NCBI GenBank assembly: GCA_963277665.1
Contig: OY728119.1
Coordinates: 313,616,206-313,680,205, forward strand
DNA from: Viscum album
Taxonomy: Eukaryota; Streptophyta; Magnoliopsida; Santalales; Viscaceae
Length of the DNA: 64,000 bases
Reading direction: 5' to 3'
Part shown: piece after piece, positions 63,302-64,000 of the stretch
Position numbering within the stretch: the stretch's first letter is position 1
Layout of the letters: each line of letters starts with the position of its first letter
Program-made: the position numbers and the translations under genes
The notes under the pieces: model-generated
Databases searched by the model: none
The model's input: only the letters and a program-made list of their open reading frames with translations
What the model was told of the DNA's origin: nothing

Positions 63302-64000
63302 CCTTTAGTTCCAGTTCAGACTCCAGCTATAGATCCTCATCGTGATATTCTCCGAAGTTGTTCTCAATAGTTCCTATGCTAGAGGCCACCAGTTTTCAAA
63401 GGCTCCACTGGACCTCAACATGCTGAAGAATGGTTGAGTCATATTGAATGTCTGTTTGGGTTCTTGGAGACACCAGATGTGATCAAGGTGAACTGATCCC
63501 CCTTCGTGCTAGAGGGACCAAGTAGTATATGGTGGGACATGATAGTGATGGCTGGGAAACATGTGGGTTTGGAGTGGAAAGACTTTAGAGTTATTTTCAC
63601 TAACTATTTCTATTCAGAATCAATGGTGTTGGCCAAGGATGTTGAGTTATTCATGCTGACCAGGTCAACAAAACCATGACTGGGTATTGAAATCTCTTTT
63701 ATATGTTGGTACAGTTTTCTCCTGATATTGTATCTAATGAGAAGATTATGTCTCAACGATTCGAGTTGGGAATTTGATCAGATATTTTTTCTAAGGTTTT
63801 CTTATTAAAACTACCCACTTATGCCAATGTTCTGGATAGGACCACGATGGTTGAGATGGAACTGGCAGGAATTTCAGGGTTGAATGAGGTTCTATTACCT
63901 CCTAGTGGCAGTGTTGGTTCCATTAAAGGAGAATGGAAGCGTGACATTTCTCATGATAGTTCTCGACAAGAGAGTCATTCCAGACCTCTGGTAGCAATGG
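63302..64000 (+). pseudogene. Gypsy E gag, N-terminal part, with stops
   Basis: A single frame from about 63308 (VPVQTPAIDPHRDILRSCSQ, then stops) leads to PPVFKGSTGPQHAEEWLSHI, ECLFGFLETPDVIKV, a stop, then SPFVLEGPSSIWWDMIV and WKDFRVIFTNYFYSE. These are the retrotrans_gag blocks of plant chromoviral gypsy elements, including the WW pair (about 63532-63537) and the F..YF block. After a shift near 63680, YMLVQFSPDIVSNEKIMSQR, then LPTYANVLDRTTMVEMEL, continues the domain to about 63870. A linker then runs off the end before any CCHC knuckle. It would be the capsid part of Gag. Stops near 63369, 63381 and 63496 and the frameshift make it non-functional. Confidence 0.9.

Larger units (their letters stand above)
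61031..64000 (+). mobile_element. Gypsy element E, 5' part, runs off the window
   Basis: 5' LTR (61031-63221), primer site, then gag to the window end. It is less AT-rich and has more CpG than its surroundings, so it is probably the youngest gypsy insertion here, yet gag already has stops. Its LTR starts on the base after LTR C ends. Its 3' parts lie outside. Confidence 0.82.

Overview
This window is plant nuclear intergenic DNA. It is very AT-rich, poor in CpG except inside younger LTRs, and built from layers of decayed retrotransposons. I found no credible host gene, tRNA, rRNA, CRISPR array or bacterial-style operon. The coding matter I can recognise is broken retroelement gag and pol, and most of it shows only when frames are read through stops and frameshifts. 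The elements are plant types: Copia and Ty3/gypsy elements with initiator-tRNA-Met primer sites, a Tekay/Del-like gypsy lineage, and a LINE with a C-terminal RNase H. Deep decay with little deletion suggests a large, slowly purged plant genome; the species cannot be named from this.

Layout. 1-2.4 kb: AT-rich DNA carrying a 5'-truncated LINE (1213-2391) with an exact 12-bp target duplication. 2.4-10.4 kb: degenerate sequence with a minus-strand Copia RT/RNase H relic (about 5.2-6.0 kb). 10443-19418: a complete but dead plus-strand Copia element with 1.58-kb LTRs, PBS, gag, protease, integrase, RT, RNase H and PPT. 20010-30212: a plus-strand gypsy element ('A') with about 4-kb LTRs around only 2.2 kb of internal DNA that holds gag but no recognisable pol. 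About 30.9-41.9 kb: a minus-strand Tekay/Del-like gypsy element ('B') with RT, RNase H and integrase relics and LTRs related to those of A. 42-50.4 kb: nothing recognised. 50.4-58.2 kb: a 45-bp minisatellite, a TGGCGCC primer site, a second minisatellite and one long decayed gag frame ('D'), ending in a 385-bp tandem duplication. 58257-61030: an LTR ('C') related to those of A. 61031-64000: a gypsy element ('E') entering the window, with 5' LTR, PBS and the start of gag.

How the parts relate. A lacks pol but keeps gag, LTRs, PBS and PPT. B, 1 kb away in the opposite orientation, encodes the missing enzymes and shares short LTR blocks with A. That fits a non-autonomous/autonomous pair, although both are now dead. 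All alignments here were made by eye; boundaries given as 'about' may be off by tens of bases.
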